From Ruminococcus flavefaciens FD-1 (GTDB lineage: Bacteria; Bacillota; Clostridia; Oscillospirales; Ruminococcaceae): a stretch of 64,000 nucleotides of DNA. The notes beneath the pieces were generated by a model. The model was not told the DNA's origin, searched no databases, and saw nothing but the letters and a program-made list of their open reading frames with translations. Shown one piece after another: positions 41,485 to 49,724 of the stretch. The translations under genes were made by a program, and so were the position numbers. Position 1 is the first letter of the stretch; each line of letters begins with the position of its first letter. The stretch spans positions 1-64,000 of the forward strand of contig ACOK01000111.1 of NCBI GenBank assembly GCA_000174895.1. The letters are read 5' to 3'.

Positions 41485-41532
41485 TGTGTCCGAGTGTCCG
41501 GAATTTTCTCATATAAAACAAAAAATTTTTCG
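41485..41532 (+). repeat. Intergenic repeat, copy C
   Basis: Begins TGTGTCCGAGTGTCCG and contains TCATATAAAACAAAAAATTT. It is the closest match to copies A and B and follows the PASTA gene stop by 14 bases. Confidence 0.8.
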
Positions 41533-41545
41533 CATATTAATAACA

Positions 41546-41583
41546 AAAGCCCTGCGATGAGTAATGCATCACAGGGCTTTGTT
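41546..41583. terminator. Terminator after the PASTA gene
   Basis: Stem AAAGCCCTG (41546-41554) / CAGGGCTTT (41572-41580) with an inner GATG/CATC. Confidence 0.75.
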
Positions 41584-41714
41584 CTATGTAGTTAGGCTCT
41601 TTTCAATTCTTTATTGTCATATTCCGAGGTGAACTCTAAGAAGTCATATTCTGAAATATGTGGGATTCTCCTCTGAATTTCGGTATATGCGGTATACTGG
41701 TTCGTTCATACAGA

Positions 41715-42311
41715 TTACTCTCTCAGAAAAAAATCCGGGTGAATTTCAGTATATCCAAGATCGTCTATCGGTTCTCTTGTTATTTCCACTGTTGAAATGC
41801 TGCTGCACCATGAACCGACAAGTTTATCGTTTTCTCTGTTGTAATAATCACCGCCTCCACGGCCATTGCCCATAGCAATGAGAAGAGCGAGAGGGGAGAT
41901 ATGATTCTGCATCCAGCCGGAATCGTCTGTATGATATGTCGGGCAGTGCAGTATATCGATATATTCTTTCTTTTCATGATTATAAATGAAGCGATATCCT
42001 TTATCTGTGATCTCGCCTTCAACGCCTGTGAAGTTCTCATCTATATAATCATACAGCGTATAAGGAGTATGAAGCCTGTCACACCATTCACGCAGTGTAT
42101 CAAAATAGATTACCTTTTTATCATCGAGGTCCGCATAGTCGCCTACAAGGAATACATGGTCACCTTTCCATTCTTCTGCTATTCTATTGAGAATTGCCTG
42201 AGCAGCATTTCTGTCCATAGCAATTTCAAGCAGCTTCCTTCCCGGTGCTCTTCTATTTACAAGAAGATACTCTTTTTTATCCATGTTTGCGATATAGTAG
42301 TATTGTCCCAT
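41715..42311 (-). CDS. Conserved-looking protein of unknown function
   Basis: The 198-residue soluble protein begins MGQYYYIANMDKKEYL. It contains many Tyr and Asp residues, a VFLVGDYADLDD segment near 53-64 and a DILHCPTYHTDDSG block near 118-131. I recall similar MGQYY-starting proteins in gut Firmicutes but no function. AAGGAG precedes ATG 42311. It is a lone gene ending near position 41715. Confidence 0.6.
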   Translation of the reverse strand: MGQYYYIANMDKKEYLLVNRRAPGRKLLEIAMDRNAAQAILNRIAEEWKGDHVFLVGDYADLDDKKVIYFDTLREWCDRLHTPYTLYDYIDENFTGVEGEITDKGYRFIYNHEKKEYIDILHCPTYHTDDSGWMQNHISPLALLIAMGNGRGGGDYYNRENDKLVGSWCSSISTVEITREPIDDLGYTEIHPDFFLRE

Positions 42312-42425
42312 AAGTTTTTCTCCTTAAATCAATATTTGAGATAATATCTCATATGTAAGTATACCATACTTATTTTAAAAGAACGCCGCATATATGACTG
42401 AGTTTACCGCATTTTAAAACTGTAA

Positions 42426-43391
42426 TTATTCCGTATTGTAGATAATATCTGTATTTTTTAATTCGGAAATAAGAGTGTCAGACAAGATACATTTTTTGGA
42501 TAATATAAGTTTATACTGAATTATACCATTTGCAGGTAAAGAACACAGTATTCTCTTCAATTCAGAGATTTCTTGAATAGTATTTTGCTCGCCCTCACAT
42601 ACACAGCAATCATGCCAGTTGCTATATTCATTTTGATATCGATATCGTAGTAATATAGCTTTAAACAAGTCATTGCAGTCAGTGAATTCGATATCGGGAA
42701 TATTGAGCAGTGGCGTTCCGTCCTGATGATGGGAATTTTCAAAAAGGCTGGCAGCTAAAGAGATATGTGTATCTGTTTCAAGATCATACTTATCAGAGTA
42801 TCTTACTATTCTAAAAGTATGCCGCTTAGGTGCAGCTATAAGAATTATCTCATTTACAATTGCTCTTTCGGGGCATTTGTGTGTATGATATATGAGACCG
42901 AGCAACAGTGCTTCAAGGCATATAGATGAAGGATGAGCATAGCTGCCTGTAAGTTTTTCTTTATCGATAAAAGATGCTCCGTAGAGAAGCTTACTTATAC
43001 TATGATCCTGACGAACGGATTCTATTATTGTATGAATAAGAGGGCGTATAAAAGCGGTATCAAGGTTTCGGTCACAGAATTCTTTCATAGCTTCGAGATA
43101 AGGCTCAAGTGTAATAATGTTGGAAGAATTGCTTCTGAATTGACTTATAGGAATAAGCTCATATGGATAACCCTTTCCGTCTTTTTCAAATCGACATAAG
43201 TATCTGTCAAGTTTTCTGTATGCAGAGGCTATTATCGGATCATTCCCAAAATAACCGAGAAGCTCAGATTCCGTACAGCCTGTGAATATCCTCATAAGGC
43301 TGATGTAGAATCTGCCTTTGCCTATCCTTCCTTTTCCTGACTTTTTTGCTTTGAACAATAAAGCCAATAAAGTATTGAATGTTAATATCAT
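42426..43391 (-). CDS. Unknown protein downstream of the third integrase
   Basis: The product is 321 residues from ATG 43391 (GGAGG 5 bases upstream). The N-terminus is basic (KAKKSGKGRIGKGRFY); the rest is mixed helix and strand, with CCVCEGEQN near 265. No family is recognised. It follows the integrase gene by 46 bases on the same strand and is probably co-transcribed, so it is likely element cargo. Confidence 0.6.
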   Translation of the reverse strand: MILTFNTLLALLFKAKKSGKGRIGKGRFYISLMRIFTGCTESELLGYFGNDPIIASAYRKLDRYLCRFEKDGKGYPYELIPISQFRSNSSNIITLEPYLEAMKEFCDRNLDTAFIRPLIHTIIESVRQDHSISKLLYGASFIDKEKLTGSYAHPSSICLEALLLGLIYHTHKCPERAIVNEIILIAAPKRHTFRIVRYSDKYDLETDTHISLAASLFENSHHQDGTPLLNIPDIEFTDCNDLFKAILLRYRYQNEYSNWHDCCVCEGEQNTIQEISELKRILCSLPANGIIQYKLILSKKCILSDTLISELKNTDIIYNTE

Positions 43392-43437
43392 ATTTACCTC
43401 CAAAAAAGAACTCCGCCTTTAATGGCGGAGCAGTGTA

Positions 43438-44613
43438 TTACAGAAAGCTGTTTAAAGCAGACATTTCTTCAAATTTAAGATCTTCAGTTACATGGGCATA
43501 AGTATCAAGAGTAAACGCAACGCTGCTATGTCCAAGTATTTTTGACAGAGTTTTTACGTTCATTCCGCTTTCGAGGGCTCTTGTTGCAAATGTATGTCTG
43601 AGGCCATGTACGTTGATTTCATGCAATCCGTTACGTTTCAGCAATAGTTTAAAATCACGCTGAAAGTTCCTTGGATCAACTAAGTTTCCGTTTTTTGTCG
43701 TAAAGACCATTTCTGACATAGGTAAACCATTGTCTTTGAAATGTTGTTCCTGTTCACACTTGTATTCTGTCAGCCTTTCAGCTATATATGGCATTAAAGG
43801 GATCGTCCTGATAGAATGGGGAGTTTTAGGTTCACTTAAAGAAAGAAACGTTTTCCGTTTACCGTCATCGGTTCTGTTGCTGAATCTGTTAACGGCCTGA
43901 ACTACTCTCAACCATGCACGATCGGTAGATTCTATATGAACATACTTCCATTTCAGACCAAATATTTCTCCCTGACGCATTCCTGTATAAAGAGCGAGAA
44001 GAACAGGCATTTCAAGACGATCACCTTTCAATGCCTCCTGAAGTTTTTTCTGTTCATCAATTGTAAGAAACCTCATTTCACTTTTTCTTCTTTTAGGGAG
44101 AGTAACGAAATCGGTAGGGTTTTTAATTATCATATCAAGATGTACTGCTTTATCAAGAGCACGATGCATCATATCATGCATATTTTTTATTGTTTTGGGA
44201 CTCAGGCCACCCGAACTGTGAAGTTTGCCATTTTCAGCCTTTTCATTAAAAAATGACTGCATGATCGATGTATTAAGATCACATAGCTTATATCCTCCTA
44301 TAGTATTTTTTATGTGACGATGAACATACGTGTCATAATTGACGTATGTAGTTAGCTTTACTTCGATTTTACAATACTGATCAAGCCATGTGCAAAGCCA
44401 CTCATAAAGAGTGACTTTGCAAGGTTCGATATATGTGTTGGTATGTATCTGATTCAGTATAATATGCATTTTATCGGCAACTGCCTTACGAGTCTGACCG
44501 TAAATATATCTCCTTTTGGGAGGTCCGTCAACAGATGGAATGGATATCACTGCCCTCCATCGTCCTTGCTTATCCTTATAGATACTGCCTTCTCCATTTG
44601 CATTTTTAGCCAT
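43438..44613 (-). CDS. int: Tyrosine integrase of the third accessory block
   Basis: The 391-residue recombinase has an arm-binding N-terminus (GRWRAVISIPSVDGPPKRR), a core-binding domain and a complete catalytic set: Arg in TGMRQGEIF, a Lys in LSEPKTPHSIRTIPL, HGLRHTFAT, LGHSS and Tyr in TYAHV. Its ATG overlaps the amidotransferase stop (TGATG), an unusual coupling of an integrase to a metabolic-type operon. No attachment repeats were found for this block. Confidence 0.9.
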   Translation of the reverse strand: MAKNANGEGSIYKDKQGRWRAVISIPSVDGPPKRRYIYGQTRKAVADKMHIILNQIHTNTYIEPCKVTLYEWLCTWLDQYCKIEVKLTTYVNYDTYVHRHIKNTIGGYKLCDLNTSIMQSFFNEKAENGKLHSSGGLSPKTIKNMHDMMHRALDKAVHLDMIIKNPTDFVTLPKRRKSEMRFLTIDEQKKLQEALKGDRLEMPVLLALYTGMRQGEIFGLKWKYVHIESTDRAWLRVVQAVNRFSNRTDDGKRKTFLSLSEPKTPHSIRTIPLMPYIAERLTEYKCEQEQHFKDNGLPMSEMVFTTKNGNLVDPRNFQRDFKLLLKRNGLHEINVHGLRHTFATRALESGMNVKTLSKILGHSSVAFTLDTYAHVTEDLKFEEMSALNSFL

Positions 44614-45587
44614 CAGAAAGCACCTCCGTACACCTGATCATATATATTCATATCATCTTCGCACTTCACCATCTGCAACGTCTCACGGAGCAGGTCATGG
44701 TCGGCAAGCATATCCTCGATCTCATCACAGGTGTAGCCGTACTCCAGAAGCATTTCTACATCAGAGGAATCAACTCCATAGCACCCACAGTACGCCAAAA
44801 GCAATTCCTCATGTATACTATAATAAGAGTCCTCATAGTCATACCATGTGGCAAAATGGGAATGATACTGAGCAGGCTCGAATTCCTCTTTTGTTATCGT
44901 GCCGCTACTGTCAATACGAATGATCTCCCCCTCAACGCAGTCCATCTTTGTATAAGAGAACTTATTGAGTACGGATTTGCCTAGCGCCTTTTTCATGATG
45001 GACTCAGTTGAAGCGTAGACGTACAGCCCTAGTGCCTTGAAGTGGATGAGATATAAGGGATTGCTCCCCTTTATAATGTATAGAGTATTGTCCTGATCGA
45101 GGACTGTAAACGTGAAGTTCCCACGCACCGTCTCTGCCATATCCCTGAGACTATCAAAGTCCAGTTTGCCTTGTTGCTCGATGAGCTGTACACCGATGTA
45201 GCTGTCAGTCTCGATGTGAGTATCGGAGAGCTTGCGTTCTTTCCTAAGTGCGTCATCATTGTACAGTACACCGTTATGAGCAAATGCGAACTCCTTGTCT
45301 GCATGGCCTGCGAACGGGTGATTGTTGTAGTTGTGCTTCTTGTCGCCCTGAGTAGCGAAGCGAGTGTGCCCCATAACAGCAGTTGTTCCATCAGGAGCGT
45401 TGAAGTGAATCTTGTGGGACGGCCTGGGTCTCTTGTATATAGAGACCCTGCCATCATTGACGTATGAGATTCCTGCCGCATCAGTGCCACGTTCCTCAGA
45501 TGCATTCGCCAGAAGCTGTGTCAGTTTTTTCAATACCTTGTACGGCACGATATGTTTATAGTCGAGCCATCCGAATAATGCACACAT
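44613..45587 (-). CDS. Class II glutamine amidotransferase
   Basis: The product is 324 residues from ATG 45587 (GGGAGG upstream), placing Cys2 as the N-terminal nucleophile after Met removal, as the GATase-II fold requires. Motifs in order: ERGTDAAG (about 32-39), GHTRFATQG (73-81), NNHPF (88-92), HNG (104-106), then LYIIKGSNPLY. No synthase or isomerase domain follows; the tail is helical and acidic. It would release ammonia from glutamine or act on an amide bond. The operon includes an amidoligase, whose product or substrate it may handle. Confidence 0.85.
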   Translation of the reverse strand: MCALFGWLDYKHIVPYKVLKKLTQLLANASEERGTDAAGISYVNDGRVSIYKRPRPSHKIHFNAPDGTTAVMGHTRFATQGDKKHNYNNHPFAGHADKEFAFAHNGVLYNDDALRKERKLSDTHIETDSYIGVQLIEQQGKLDFDSLRDMAETVRGNFTFTVLDQDNTLYIIKGSNPLYLIHFKALGLYVYASTESIMKKALGKSVLNKFSYTKMDCVEGEIIRIDSSGTITKEEFEPAQYHSHFATWYDYEDSYYSIHEELLLAYCGCYGVDSSDVEMLLEYGYTCDEIEDMLADHDLLRETLQMVKCEDDMNIYDQVYGGAF

Positions 45588-45588
45588 A

Positions 45589-45768
45589 TTAGTTATCCTC
45601 CCTGAAAGTAGTGTCGATGAGCCTTGGACGATCATCAGTCATTACATCCTTGACGATCTCGCCGACCTTGTCAGCAAGAATAGTTGCGGCCACAAGTGTG
45701 GCGATTTTCAGCAGTTCCCCCGCAGGCGAACCAGCTGGGATTTTTGAGATAAAGTCATTTGCTTTCAT
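45589..45768 (-). CDS. 59-residue protein between amidoligase and amidotransferase
   Basis: ATG 45768 immediately follows the amidoligase stop and has GAGGAGG 8 bases upstream. The TAA at 45591-45589 is one base from the amidotransferase ATG. The peptide begins MKANDFISKIPAGSP, has an amphipathic/hydrophobic helix (ELLKIATLVAATILADKVGE) and ends RLIDTTFREDN. It could be the peptide substrate, a carrier or a small subunit of the cassette. Confidence 0.75.
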   Translation of the reverse strand: MKANDFISKIPAGSPAGELLKIATLVAATILADKVGEIVKDVMTDDRPRLIDTTFREDN

Positions 45769-46866
45769 TTACATTTCCTCCTCAGAATTGATGTTTTCGT
45801 TAACGTATAATTTTCTTTCCTTGAGATACTGGATGAGTTCGGGTTCAGTGATGTTGCTTACGAACTCAGACCATGACAGCTTGTGCAGATCATCCTCGGT
45901 GTAGTTGATCGCCACATCGATGATAGCGTTCACCAGTTCAAGTGTTGCAAGGAAGGTATTCAGCTTCAACGTACCACGGAACATTCTGAACTCGATGGTT
46001 GCGTAGTTCATGAGGTTCACAGCAGCGTATCTGCCATTGTTGCCCTTCTTGGCCTTGTCCAGAATCGCCCTTGCTGAATTCTCATATCCGTAACGTGAGG
46101 CCCATCTGTTCATGGCATACTCAGAACGCCGAGAGAACTTCAGCAGTTCATTCCAATGATGTTCCACGAAATAGAGAATATGGCTTATCGTCTCATCCTG
46201 CTCATCACGATTCTCACCTAAACAGTCACGGTTCACATGTACGTGAAGCCCACAAGTCGAGGTCTGATGAGAGCGGTAGCCCAGATATATCGCCTTCTTC
46301 ATTATCTCGTCCCATTGAAACTGCTTATGGTAATCTAATGACATCGGATGCGTCACCAGCTCCATTCCGTCATCAAGCGAGCCGTCGCCCTTGATATACA
46401 AGTGATTAGTATCGTTTCGGTTAGCCACAGCAAGAATTTCATCAGCATTTTCATCATCCTTTCCGGCATTATCAATTTCAAGTTCAACACCAAAATACCT
46501 GTCAGAATCTCCGTAGAATATGGGTTCGGGTTTGTATCCGTAGTCGTGGATGCTCCTATTACGATCTACCTCATCATGATAACACTCACCACAGTAGTCA
46601 TATCCATCAAGATGATAAGCATCGTCCTCATGAAGCAGTGCGTCACAACAAGTACAACGAGTATAGTGGTTATGGTAACATGATGAACATAGTGTGGTAT
46701 ACTCGTCGCCGTATGAATCATCTGTCCATATCACAGAACCACATCTGTCGCAGGTAGTAGTGTGATGTTCATAGCAGTCGGTACAAACGATCTCACCCCC
46801 AACTTCCTCATAGTCATCGTCCTCGATTAGCGCTCCGCAGTGGGAGCAGTAGATTTTTTCTTCCAT
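45769..46866 (-). CDS. Zinc-finger amidoligase
   Basis: The product is 365 residues from ATG 46866 (GGAGG 5 bases upstream). Residues 7-95 hold three zinc fingers, each with two CxxC pairs (CSHC/CTDC, CDRC/CSSC, CTCC/CGEC). The rest reads as an Amidoligase_2-type enzyme of the carboxylate-amine ligase fold: FGVELEID (125-132), GDGSLDDGMELVTHP (160-174), GLHVHV (206-211) and EFRMFRGTL (292-300). Such enzymes join a carboxylate to an amine using ATP. The fingers may hold the peptide or DNA target. It is the first gene of a coupled operon. Confidence 0.8.
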   Translation of the reverse strand: MEEKIYCSHCGALIEDDDYEEVGGEIVCTDCYEHHTTTCDRCGSVIWTDDSYGDEYTTLCSSCYHNHYTRCTCCDALLHEDDAYHLDGYDYCGECYHDEVDRNRSIHDYGYKPEPIFYGDSDRYFGVELEIDNAGKDDENADEILAVANRNDTNHLYIKGDGSLDDGMELVTHPMSLDYHKQFQWDEIMKKAIYLGYRSHQTSTCGLHVHVNRDCLGENRDEQDETISHILYFVEHHWNELLKFSRRSEYAMNRWASRYGYENSARAILDKAKKGNNGRYAAVNLMNYATIEFRMFRGTLKLNTFLATLELVNAIIDVAINYTEDDLHKLSWSEFVSNITEPELIQYLKERKLYVNENINSEEEM

Positions 46867-46878
46867 TTTTTCCTCCAT

Positions 46879-46900
46879 AACGTAAAATAGCCGCTCCCGA
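46879..46900. terminator. Hairpin upstream of the amidoligase
   Basis: Perfect stem GCCGCTCC / GGAGCGGC between the decayed DUF960 gene and the amidoligase start. The T run is weak. Confidence 0.55.
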
Positions 46901-46906
46901 AGGAGC

Positions 46907-47206
46907 GGCATTAGTTTTAGTATTCACTTTGCAAGCACCATGATGCTTGGGAACCCCGTTCGTCAAGAATGTACAGGTTTTTCCGCAATGGGAGCATCCA
47001 ACGGGATGAGATACCTCCTGGCGGAATTCGGGTTCTTCCGATGTTTGGGTGATGGACCGCATCTTTCCCATTGGCCTCAGCTCAAACACTTGCAGGTAGT
47101 CCTTCGGTTCGGGCAGTCTGTCAACACAGTCCCACATGAACAGTTGAAGCTCCAACGGGATGGTATTGTCAACACCACAGGTCAGATATCTGTTAGTCTC
47201 AGTCAT
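46907..47206 (-). pseudogene. DUF960-family gene with multiple frameshifts
   Basis: ATG 47206 has AAGGAG at good spacing. The first 60 codons match DUF960 (NRYLTCGVDNTIPLELQLFMW, PKDYLQVFELRP, EEPEF). After about codon 62 the expected tail is scattered over other frames: YLIPLDAPIAEK in one, LYILDE in a second, and a terminal SEY stop at 46909-46907. At least two indels are needed. DUF960 proteins are common in Firmicutes phages and conjugative elements and have no known activity. Confidence 0.65.
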
Positions 47207-47343
47207 AGGCATTTCTCCTTTGGCATAAAAATTGCCCCTTGGGCCGCCTTTCGGCAGTCCTCAGGGTATTCATAGTAATGATATATATATGGAATTTTAT
47301 AATTATAGGAGAATCGCCATTTTCAGTCGGTTTTGTTTTATAG

Positions 47344-47542
47344 CTACGCAAATACAGCGCCGCACCAAGCCCTTTATAATCCCTGCTCTTAAATGTGGTA
47401 TCGTATTTTTGATGTTCGTGATCCATGTACTCGATGTAGTGATCATTGTTCAATGTGGTAACATCGGAAATAGGAGAACACCTTTAAGAGCAGCTCATAT
47501 AAAAGGGGCTTGGTGCGGCGCTGACTTTAAGGGATTGCGTAG
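47344..47542. repeat. Long imperfect inverted repeat
   Basis: The left arm (about 47344-47398) and right arm (about 47480-47542) are inverted copies sharing an 18-base core CAGCGCCGCACCAAGCCC, with CTACGCAA and GCTCTTAAA outliers. About 80 bases lie between. No gene is supported. Confidence 0.7.
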
Positions 47543-47889
47543 AATGACCGACAAAAACGGGCTGGCTGCATCATCTGATATGAGATGTAACAACTGTTAT
47601 GGGGATAATGTAGCTGCGGATAATAGAAAACAACGTTGTTTCCGTTACTCGTCGCATAATTATAATGCATCCGGATGATGTCATGGAGGAATATTAGCGA
47701 TATTGAGAGGAATGATAATACGTGTGGCCATTGTGGTATTGGATAAATGTACTGTAAGTGTGTCGGCCATCTGTTAATGGTACCATCGTCGTTGTTCTGA
47801 TGAGGTGTCGGTTGTTACCGTGATGGTGATAATGGAGGATATGACGAAAGTGTTGTAACAAATGATCATAGTATGTGTGAACGTATCTC
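47543..47889. other. Gene-free interval before the SRAP promoter
   Basis: No frame with a binding site or family features was found. The sequence is irregular and looks like decayed coding DNA. Confidence 0.4.
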
Positions 47890-47918
47890 TTGACATTAAC
47901 GTTCACCCATGATATAAT
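47890..47918 (+). promoter_or_regulatory. Promoter of the SRAP gene
   Basis: TTGACA (47890-47895), 17 bases, TATAAT (47913-47918). An AACGTT lies in the spacer, but no LexA-type GAAC-N4-GTTC box is evident. Confidence 0.85.
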
Positions 47919-47958
47919 GAAACCAGAAAGTATGTTCGATTTGATTTGGAGGTGTGGT

Positions 47959-48627
47959 ATGTGTACATGGTTTTATGTAGAATCTAAGCCATTATCTCTA
48001 TATATTGATAAGGCAAAGACGTCACCTCTGGCTAATGATATAATGGTTGATATGGCTAAAAATATTGCAATGTATGGTGACATCAGACCGACTGACGTTG
48101 CGGCAGTCATCGCTCCTGCTAGAAACGGTGGTGTGGGAGTTTTCCCTATGATATGGGGATTTACTCATGAGGCTACAAACAAACCCATCATCAACTGTCG
48201 CATTGAAACTGCTGAAACTCGTCCGATGTGGAAGGAATCATGGCAGTCCCGACGTTGTGTCATTCCTGCTTCATGGTATTACGAATGGGGGATGTCTGAA
48301 ACTGAGGATGTTAATAATAGTAAGGTAAAGAAAACGAAGTATGCTATACAGCCAACCGGTGCTGATGTTACATTCCTTGCAGGTTTATATCGTTATGAAG
48401 TACATCGTGGGAAACAGATTCCGATGTTTTCAGTCATCACCCGTGAAGCGTCCGAGTCGATAAGGATCCATGACCGAATGCCTCTCATACTGAGACAGGA
48501 AGATGTTGTGAACTGGATCTGTGCTGCCACACCGCCAAAGGATATATCAAAGAAATCCCTGACCGATATGATCGTTGAACCTGTCAATGATCACTATGCT
48601 GCGGATCTCGTGAAAAGGTTAATATAA
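47959..48627 (+). CDS. SRAP domain protein (YedK/HMCES-like)
   Basis: The product is 222 residues from ATG 47959 (GGAGGT upstream). Cys2 is the expected catalytic residue that forms a DNA-protein crosslink with abasic sites. Later family motifs are RPTDVAAVIAP near 43-53, NCRIETAETRP near 79-89, RRCVIPASWYYEWG near 97-110, and IHDRMPLIL near 173-181. It protects abasic sites in single-stranded DNA. Mobile elements that pass through single-stranded intermediates often carry it. Confidence 0.9.
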   Translation: MCTWFYVESKPLSLYIDKAKTSPLANDIMVDMAKNIAMYGDIRPTDVAAVIAPARNGGVGVFPMIWGFTHEATNKPIINCRIETAETRPMWKESWQSRRCVIPASWYYEWGMSETEDVNNSKVKKTKYAIQPTGADVTFLAGLYRYEVHRGKQIPMFSVITREASESIRIHDRMPLILRQEDVVNWICAATPPKDISKKSLTDMIVEPVNDHYAADLVKRLI

Positions 48628-48687
48628 TGACGAAGCCGTCCTATTTGGACGGCTGTTTTTGTATATATCAGTCAATGATAGTAGTAG

Positions 48688-48909
48688 TTATTTTTTAGGA
48701 TAAGGCTTTTTTTCATCAGTTCTACCAAGAAGATAGTCAGTACTTGTATTGAAAATATCAGCTATCTGGCTTAAAACTTCATTTGGGATTCCACGCACAC
48801 CTGTTTCGTAACTTGAATATGTTCTTCGGTTGATGAACAATAAATCAGCCATGTGCTGCTGTGTATAATCCATGTCTTCTCTTAAGTTGCGGATTCTTTC
48901 GTATATCAT
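48688..48909 (-). CDS. XRE-family repressor
   Basis: The product is 73 residues from ATG 48909 (GAGGTGG upstream). It has a classic helix-turn-helix: RIRNLREDMDYTQQHMADLL, then NRRTYSSYETGVRGIP, closing with STDYLLGRTDEKK. It is divergent from the SLOG gene and flanks a 12 bp inverted repeat that overlaps both promoters, so it probably represses both. Confidence 0.85.
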   Translation of the reverse strand: MIYERIRNLREDMDYTQQHMADLLFINRRTYSSYETGVRGIPNEVLSQIADIFNTSTDYLLGRTDEKKPYPKK

Positions 48910-48942
48910 AAGACCACCTCTCAAGAAAAAGTATATCACGGT

Positions 48943-48984
48943 ACAATATGTGCCATTGACTTTTGGCACATATTGTGGCATAAT
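48943..48984 (+). promoter_or_regulatory. Operator and promoter between XRE and SLOG genes
   Basis: Perfect inverted repeat ACAATATGTGCC-N10-GGCACATATTGT (48943-48954, 48965-48976). The rightward promoter TTGACT (48956-48961)-17-CATAAT (48979-48984) runs through it. Confidence 0.8.
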
Positions 48985-49054
48985 TAAGTGTACATACCAT
49001 GACATAGTTAATTTCGATTGGTGAAATCTATATTATATGCTTGGAGTGATCTTT

Positions 49055-49534
49055 ATGACTTGTACCATCATATCAACAGGCGAGGAGTTAAACCTCATCT
49101 GCAAGAACGAAAACGAACCGCCATATCCCGAAATAAAAGCAAAACTTCGTGAGAAGATCTGGAATCTTTACTGCAAGGGATACGACAGCTTCTGGCTCAA
49201 CTGTGAGTACGGAGTGCCGCTGTGGTGCGGTGAGATCATAACTGCTCTTGCTATGTACAACGACATTGAGCTGAACATCGCCATGCCCTATGAGGAACAG
49301 TCCACCAACTGGGTGGAGGAGCATCGTGACCGATTTTTCGCAGTTCACGCTGATTCGGATCATGTTGAACTGATATCGAATCAATACACCGAGGACTGCT
49401 ATGAACTGGCAGACGAGTATATGATAGATGATTCAGATCTTGTTATCATCGTCGGGAAAACTGATTTGGATAACAGTGCTAAGAAGTATGCAGAGTGTGT
49501 TGGAGTGAAGTGTGAACTATTTATCATATACTAA
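49055..49534 (+). CDS. SLOG/YpsA-like (DUF1273) nucleotide-binding protein
   Basis: The product is 159 residues from ATG 49055 (GGAGTGAT upstream). A Rossmann-like start (CTIISTGEE), FWLNCEYGVPLWCGEIITAL near 48-67, VELISNQYTEDCYELADEYMIDDSDLVIIV near 102-131 and a final strand fit the YpsA/DUF1273 branch of the SLOG fold. SLOG proteins bind nucleotide-derived ligands or make them and recur in stress and defence systems. Control by the adjacent XRE repressor is likely. Confidence 0.7.
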   Translation: MTCTIISTGEELNLICKNENEPPYPEIKAKLREKIWNLYCKGYDSFWLNCEYGVPLWCGEIITALAMYNDIELNIAMPYEEQSTNWVEEHRDRFFAVHADSDHVELISNQYTEDCYELADEYMIDDSDLVIIVGKTDLDNSAKKYAECVGVKCELFIIY

Positions 49535-49724
49535 ATGTTATTAATCAATACGATTTCACATATGGTATCACATTAGTTATTCAATATATAAAGAGAAAAT
49601 ATCCAATTTGTATACACAATGATGATTTTATGAAGAGTTAATGTGTTTGTAACATTCTTGATATATAATGATATTATTAAATTTTGCTTCTTATGCTATA
49701 TAAGAAGACGATAGGAGAGTAAGT

